Assembly (NCBI GenBank): GCA_023398155.1
Contig: JAEWSV010000525.1
Location: 1 to 6,325, forward strand
Reading direction: 5' to 3'
Length of the DNA stretch: 6,325 bases
Origin: Spirochaetota bacterium
GTDB lineage: Bacteria; Spirochaetota; Spirochaetia; Treponematales; Breznakiellaceae
Shown: positions 1-3,901 of the stretch, piece by piece
Numbering within the stretch: the stretch's first letter is position 1
Layout of the letters: each line of letters starts with the position of its first letter
Notes under the pieces: model-generated
The model's database searches: none
Told to the model about the DNA's origin: nothing
The model's input: the letters and a program-made list of their open reading frames with translations, nothing else
Program-made: the position numbers and the translations under genes

Positions 1-328
1 GAATAAGCGCGAGGCCAGCGAAGATGGACAGACAGGGCCAGAGCTGGCGCAATGGACTATTGAGTGCCCCGGATGCGACCAGGAGCAAGAGGAAGCCGAT
101 CTGCAGGAAGAAGGCCGCTACGAAAAGGTAGCGGGCGCTACGGCGGAGTTTGACCGCCGTAAAGGCGAGGACCGCGCCGGCTACCACGAAAGCGGCCGCG
201 GGCACCGCCGCGACTCGAGAACCGCCGCCGGCGGATATGAAGATGATAGTGAAACCCAAGATCGTTGATGAGAAGCCGAGCAGCATCGCCGTTTCCGCCG
301 CAAGCTTTCGCACGAGTCCCTTTTGCAT
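1..328 (-). CDS. Multi-pass membrane protein, 3' end outside window (partial)
   Basis: I do not recognise this gene. Reading the minus strand from ATG at 328-326 gives 109 open codons that begin MQKGLVRKLAAETAMLLGF and continue past the left edge. Hydrophobic segments fall at about residues 14-33, 38-58 and 67-88, and a fourth starts near 96. They are separated by short loops, with basic residues at the N-terminus (K3, R7, K8) and after segment two (KLRRSAR), which suggests a cytoplasmic N-terminus. A small integral membrane protein of four or more helices is therefore likely; no catalytic motif is seen. ATG at 328 was chosen because a consensus promoter ends 8 bases before it. There is no Shine-Dalgarno sequence, so translation would be leaderless. 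An in-frame ATG at residue 15 (286-284) has a weak GGCGGA upstream and is the alternative start. The gene is divergent from the lipoprotein gene, with a shared promoter region. Confidence 0.7.
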   Translation of the reverse strand, partial: MQKGLVRKLAAETAMLLGFSSTILGFTIIFISAGGGSRVAAVPAAAFVVAGAVLAFTAVKLRRSARYLFVAAFFLQIGFLLLLVASGALNSPLRQLWPCLSIFAGLALI

Positions 329-335
329 GGACTGG

Positions 336-365
336 ATTATAACGATCGGAGCCTTCTCTTGCCAA
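336..365 (-). promoter_or_regulatory. Sigma-70-type promoter for the leftward membrane-protein gene
   Basis: On the minus strand TTGGCA (365-360, 5 of 6 consensus bases) is followed after 18 bases by a perfect TATAAT (341-336). Seven bases later comes ATG at 328-326, so the expected transcription start coincides with the A of the start codon. The -35 box overlaps the opposing promoter's -35 box by five bases. Confidence 0.65.
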
Positions 366-387
366 CGGTATCCCCCTATGCTAGTAT
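359..387 (+). promoter_or_regulatory. Extended -10 sigma-70-type promoter for the lipoprotein operon
   Basis: TTGCCA (359-364, 5 of 6 consensus bases) is followed after exactly 17 bases by TAGTAT (382-387, 4 of 6), which is preceded by an extended -10 element TGC at 379-381. Only six bases separate the -10 box from GTG at 394, so the predicted transcript starts at or next to the start codon. An in-frame TAG at 382-384 lies inside the -10 box and rules out any start further upstream. The box pair is good but short, and the assignment rests on sequence alone. Confidence 0.55.
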
Positions 388-393
388 CCGGCC

Positions 394-1494
394 GTGGAGT
401 TCGGTAACGTCCTCGGCCGTTCAAGACGCGCGCGCCTCCTCGCGGCGGCGTCCGTCGCCTGCGCGATCTCGTTGACCGCCTGCGCCGATCGAGCTCCATC
501 TTTCGGCCGAGCCGCCGCGGAGCCGTATTACATAACCGGCACCGGCGCGGACAAGGAAACGCTACGCGATCTCTTCGACCTCCTCAACGAAGAGAAAAAA
601 CCCGGGGAAGAACGCTTCACGGTGGTGCGCGAAATAGCCAACGAGCTCATGCGCCTCGGCGACTACGGACGCCTGTCCCTCTTCCTGACCAGTTGGGTCC
701 AACTCCATCCCGATGATCCCTACGACGCCTATTTGCTCCTCATGACCGCGTATGTCCACCTGCAGCAGGGAGCGGGACCAATCGCGGCCCATTACTTCGA
801 TAGGATCGTCAAGAACTATCCCGACCTCATCGTCCGCGGAGAATCGGTCCACTTGGCCAGCCTCAAGAAGCTCATCGAACTGGTGGACGACAGCGAACAG
901 CGGGTTTGGTATTACCAAGAGCTCATCTCGCGCTTCGCCGACCGGATCGATCTCGGCGCGGCCTACTTCATGCTCGCCCAATCCTACGAAAAAATAGGCG
1001 AATGGGACGCCGCGATCCGAACGTATACGAAATTCCTTCCATACTATGAGAGTTCCATTCCCGGCTTTCCGGACGCCTTCGGGTACGCCAAGAAGATCGT
1101 CGACTTCTACAATTCGCCCAAGGATTGGAGCTTCGATAATCTCGGAACCCTCGTGGACGCGGTCAAGGCCGCCCTGGACACGGGCAACGCGGCCGCCCTC
1201 AGGCGATATCGCGCCAAGGTAAACTTCTTCGCCATGTCCTGGGAACAGGAAGTCCTGGATTCCAACAGCCTCGTCGAGTTCAACTTCTCGGATTTCATGA
1301 TCGGAAACCGCATCAGGTACGCGGGCGAGTTGGATTCGAGCTCCAACGCCAACGAAGCGTACCTCAAGACCTGGGGTTGGTCCCAGAGAATTTCCATTTG
1401 GTACCTCTATTTCCGGAAGATCGACTTTCCCGCCGATCCGGAGATACATGGACGCTGGGAGTGGGCGGGCATCTATTACGGCGAAAAGTTCTGA
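394..1494 (+). CDS. TPR-containing lipoprotein
   Basis: The 366-residue product begins with a lipoprotein signal peptide: basic residues at R9-R14, a hydrophobic stretch LLAAASVACAISL, and a lipobox LTAC with the lipidated cysteine at C30. It should therefore be exported and anchored in a membrane facing the periplasm or surface. Residues 52-220 are helical; 185-218 read as a canonical tetratricopeptide repeat (YFMLAQSYEKIGEWDAAI), and 110-143 look like a weaker one. TPRs bind other proteins. The last 120 residues are not TPR. They are rich in aromatics and end in a tryptophan/tyrosine-rich tail (WYLYF at 336-340, WEWAGIYYG at 355-363) that I cannot assign to a named domain. GTG at 394 is the only possible start that keeps the signal peptide, because an in-frame TAG lies at 382-384; no Shine-Dalgarno sequence precedes it. 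The gene is first in a likely operon with the transglycosylase. Lipoprotein status is well supported; the partner is unknown. Confidence 0.88.
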   Translation: MEFGNVLGRSRRARLLAAASVACAISLTACADRAPSFGRAAAEPYYITGTGADKETLRDLFDLLNEEKKPGEERFTVVREIANELMRLGDYGRLSLFLTSWVQLHPDDPYDAYLLLMTAYVHLQQGAGPIAAHYFDRIVKNYPDLIVRGESVHLASLKKLIELVDDSEQRVWYYQELISRFADRIDLGAAYFMLAQSYEKIGEWDAAIRTYTKFLPYYESSIPGFPDAFGYAKKIVDFYNSPKDWSFDNLGTLVDAVKAALDTGNAAALRRYRAKVNFFAMSWEQEVLDSNSLVEFNFSDFMIGNRIRYAGELDSSSNANEAYLKTWGWSQRISIWYLYFRKIDFPADPEIHGRWEWAGIYYGEKF

Positions 1495-1559
1495 CGTACG
1501 GCGGTTCGAGTGCCGATGTATCGAGAAGGCAAGGACGTCGTTCGCCGAGCATACGGAAT

Positions 1560-1564
1560 GGAAG
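1560..1564 (+). promoter_or_regulatory. Ribosome binding site that sets the transglycosylase start
   Basis: GGAAG at 1560-1564 lies seven bases before ATG at 1572, an ideal spacing. The in-frame ATG at 1566 is only one base from it, so 1572 is the likelier start; the two differ by two residues. The open frame extends upstream to 1377, but that would overlap the lipoprotein gene and put a long tail before the signal peptide. Confidence 0.6.
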
Positions 1565-1571
1565 AATGAAA

Positions 1572-2981
1572 ATGGAACCCTCGCGTTTCCCTGCGCCCAG
1601 TCCGCATCTGCGCGCGAAAATATTGAAGGCCCTCATCCTCGCCTGCTGCGCCGCAGCCTCAACCGCTGAAGAAGCTTCCACCCGCAGCGCCCCCCCCGTC
1701 GAACGGATCGAAGCGACGCGGCCTCCCGAGGCCTACGATCGCCCCATCCGAGGCGGCGCGGGCGGTGCGAGCGCCGAGGCGGAAACCGAAGCCGCCCGCC
1801 TCGCCTGGCACGGGAGCCATGAGGAACCACTCACGATCGGGGGATCCGACAGGCCGCTCACGCGCCGCTACATCGCCCAATACTCTTCCGCGGGCGGAGC
1901 GAAGTGGCTGGAAGCCGTCATGCGGAGGGGCGAGAAGTACCTCCCGCTCATCCGGGCCGAGGCGGCGGCCCGCGGCTTGCCGCCGGAGCTCGCCTACCTG
2001 CCGGTGATAGAATCCGCTTTCAACGCCCAGGCGGTCAGCAAATCGGGCGCCGCCGGCCTTTGGCAATTCATGCGGAACAGCGTCGGGCCCTTCGGCATCC
2101 GTATCGACGATTGGGTGGACGAACGCCGCGATTTCTGGAAATCCACCGACGCCGCGTTCCGGAAACTTGAGGAGAATTACCGCTACTTCGGCGATTGGGC
2201 CCTGGCCCTCGCCGCTTACAACGCGGGCCTCGGCGCCGTCCGGCGCGCCGCGGCCAAGGCGGGAGCGAACGACTACTGGACCCTCTGCGAGATGGGCTAC
2301 CTCAAGGCCGAGACGATCCATTACGTTCCCAAGTTCCTCGCGGCGGCCGAAGTACTCGGCCGGGCGGGGCGGTTAGGCTTGGATCTCGGCTGGCCCGAGG
2401 ATCCGCGCTGGACGCGCGTGAACGTCGGCCGAACCGTGGATCTCGGCCTCCTCGCTGATAAGGCCGAGGTGGACGCCGCGCGCCTCCGGAGCGCTAATTT
2501 GGAGCTCCGTTACGGCGTGACGCCGCCGGATAAGAATTACTTCCTCAAGGTGCGCGAGGAGGACGCCGAGCGGATCGAGGAAACCCTCGGCCGCAAGGAC
2601 CTCCAGCTCATCCGTTACTATTTCCACATAGTCCGCTCCGGGGACACGCTTTCCGGCCTTTCCCGGCACTACGGAGTCTCGGTGGGCATGATCGAGAAAT
2701 CGAACCCCGGCCTCCAAGCCCGCCTCCTCAAGATCGGGGCCAAGATCCTCGTGCCCGCCTTCAAAGAAGTCGGCCCTTATGAAAGCGAGCGGTCAGCCGA
2801 CGCCTCCGTGGCCTTCACCGGCAGGCACCTCGTGAAGAAAGGCGAAACCCTCTGGTCCCTCGCTTTGGCTTACGACATCGACCCCGAAGCCTTGGCTGAG
2901 GCCAACGGCATGGAACTTTCGGCCATTCTTCGCGAAGGCCGGGAACTCAAAACGCCGATAAGGAAGGCGGAGGCGCAATAA
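1572..2981 (+). CDS. MltD-like lytic transglycosylase with two LysM domains
   Basis: This 469-residue enzyme should cleave the MurNAc-GlcNAc bond of peptidoglycan, forming 1,6-anhydro-MurNAc ends, outside the cytoplasm. The N-terminus has basic residues (R14, K16, K19) and a short hydrophobic run, ending either at ASTA|EE (signal peptidase I) or at a loose lipobox ILAC with cysteine C25. A low-complexity Pro/Ala/Glu linker follows. The SLT (GH23-type) domain spans about 120-265: catalytic glutamate E147 in PVIESAF, then GAAGLWQF at 159-166, AAYNAGLGAV at 214-223 and YVPKFLAAAEVL at 251-262, the order and spacing of the MltD group. Two LysM peptidoglycan-binding domains close the protein, at 351-395 (HIVRSGDTLSGLS) and 417-462 (HLVKKGETLWSLA). 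The domain order matches MltD. The gene lies 77 bases after the lipoprotein gene, and its stop overlaps the next start, so it is probably mid-operon. No catalytic motif is missing. I leave the symbol blank because orthology to E. coli mltD is not shown. Confidence 0.93.
   Translation: MEPSRFPAPSPHLRAKILKALILACCAAASTAEEASTRSAPPVERIEATRPPEAYDRPIRGGAGGASAEAETEAARLAWHGSHEEPLTIGGSDRPLTRRYIAQYSSAGGAKWLEAVMRRGEKYLPLIRAEAAARGLPPELAYLPVIESAFNAQAVSKSGAAGLWQFMRNSVGPFGIRIDDWVDERRDFWKSTDAAFRKLEENYRYFGDWALALAAYNAGLGAVRRAAAKAGANDYWTLCEMGYLKAETIHYVPKFLAAAEVLGRAGRLGLDLGWPEDPRWTRVNVGRTVDLGLLADKAEVDAARLRSANLELRYGVTPPDKNYFLKVREEDAERIEETLGRKDLQLIRYYFHIVRSGDTLSGLSRHYGVSVGMIEKSNPGLQARLLKIGAKILVPAFKEVGPYESERSADASVAFTGRHLVKKGETLWSLALAYDIDPEALAEANGMELSAILREGRELKTPIRKAEAQ
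1690..1697 (+). repeat. C8 homopolymer inside the transglycosylase gene
   Basis: Eight consecutive cytosines span codons 40-42 (Ala-Pro-Pro) just after the signal peptide of the transglycosylase. The length is directly visible. Such tracts are prone to slippage in replication and to sequencing error. Whether it varies cannot be told from one sequence. Confidence 0.6.
2969..2973 (+). promoter_or_regulatory. Strong ribosome binding site for the 290-residue secreted protein
   Basis: GGAGG lies seven bases before ATG at 2981, within the last codons of the transglycosylase gene. The stop TAA (2979-2981) and this ATG share one base (TAATG), so terminating ribosomes can restart here. This supports the start and indicates translational coupling of the two genes. 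Confidence 0.75.
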
Positions 2982-3853
2982 TGTGCCGTTTCGCGCTCTG
3001 CGCTGCCCTCGCGCTCTCAGCTTCCTCGTTCGCTTTCGGCCAGGGCTACCGCATCGACCTTACCCGATCCATCAGGTGGGACAGCCTCCGCTTGGAGGCA
3101 TCCTCGACCCTCGATCTCGCATCCGCCGGCCTCAGGCTGCCGACGGGCCGGTCCCAGGCCGAAGAGATCGCCGATATGGAATTCCCCCGCCTAGTCCAAC
3201 CGACCGTACTCGCCCTACCGGTGGACTCCTCGGCCACCGTGGAGGATCTCATCGGCTCGGGCGCGCTCACCCTCAACGACGTCGCGACCGCCGTCGCTTC
3301 AGCCCGCCGTTCCGCCCCGGTACTCTCCTCCGATCTCGGAACGCTTTCCGTAGCCTACTCCATCGATCTCCACGCGCTCTCGGCCCGCCTGGTCCGCCAC
3401 CGACGCGCCGCCGAACCGCGGCGCACCCTGGAGGGACGCGCGACGCGGCCCTATACCGGCATCATCATCTACGCCGACGATCCGCTCGCCCTCCACGGCA
3501 GGCAGGCGGTCGCTCGCGCGAATGCCTGTTTCTTCCCGAAAATCTGGGATTCGGACATGAACTTGGTGTACGAGCGCAACATGGTAGAACCGGGCATCGC
3601 GGCCGAACGCGGCATCGTGCGGTACGCGTCCGGCCGGAATGCCGCGGAGAACGCGCCGGATATCGCGGCGCTGGTCGGAAGCGCGCCCCTGCGCATCCTC
3701 GCGCGCGGCCTGTTCGGCACCCGGGCCACGGATCCCATCATCGACCGGGACGACGCGCTCAAGATCATTTCATCCGAAGAGAATCGGCGACTCCTCCGAG
3801 AAGGCCGCGTCATACTCGTCCTCTCCGAGGAAGCCCTCCGTGCCCTGCCCTGA
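2981..3853 (+). CDS. Secreted protein of unknown function, possible LPP20/FlgT-like C-terminal region
   Basis: The 290-residue product has a clear signal peptide: a short N-terminus with R3, the hydrophobic run CAALALSASSFAF, and a likely cleavage after G20 (AFG|QGY). It has no lipobox at the cleavage site and no later membrane segment, so it is probably soluble in the periplasm or secreted. Residues 24-140 look like alternating strands and helices, with RLPTGRSQAEE at 52-62. Residues 157-281 form a second region: YTGIIIYADD (158-167), FFPKIWDSDMNLVYE (184-198), GIVRYASGRNAA (211-222), APLRILARGLFG (235-246), and a tail with DPIID (251-255) and VILVL (277-281). From memory this order resembles the TG-hydrophobic / P-ILDEDG-VY / A-ARG-hydrophobic layout of exported proteins related to LPP20 and FlgT, but I could not check it. 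The start is fixed by GGAGG and the TAATG overlap with the transglycosylase gene, which also suggests a related envelope role. The function is unknown. Confidence 0.82.
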   Translation: MCRFALCAALALSASSFAFGQGYRIDLTRSIRWDSLRLEASSTLDLASAGLRLPTGRSQAEEIADMEFPRLVQPTVLALPVDSSATVEDLIGSGALTLNDVATAVASARRSAPVLSSDLGTLSVAYSIDLHALSARLVRHRRAAEPRRTLEGRATRPYTGIIIYADDPLALHGRQAVARANACFFPKIWDSDMNLVYERNMVEPGIAAERGIVRYASGRNAAENAPDIAALVGSAPLRILARGLFGTRATDPIIDRDDALKIISSEENRRLLREGRVILVLSEEALRALP

Positions 3854-3901
3854 CATTTCGCGCTCTCGCCGCGACGTGCTTCATCCTATCTCCGGACGGA
3901 C

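Noticed and set aside
150..407. Small open frames on both strands over bases 138-407 as alternative genes.
   Set aside because: The minus-strand frame from 328 encodes a coherent run of transmembrane helices; the competing frames give Arg/Gly/Pro-rich products without features and cross the promoter region.
562..1449. A 295-codon minus-strand open frame antisense to the lipoprotein gene.
   Set aside because: The plus-strand gene has a signal peptide, a lipobox and TPRs; the antisense product has no recognisable feature and is explained by codon bias.
1495..1571. Promoter or hairpin between the lipoprotein and transglycosylase genes.
   Set aside because: A four-base CGGC/GCCG stem with a nine-base loop (1499-1515) and the palindrome CGTACG are too weak, and no paired -35/-10 boxes were found. 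The gap fits read-through in one operon.
3854..3901. Possible bidirectional terminator in the convergent gap before clpB.
   Set aside because: Only short pairings are visible (CGCG on either side of seven bases, and the palindrome TCCGGA), with no T-run on either strand. This is not enough to call an intrinsic terminator.
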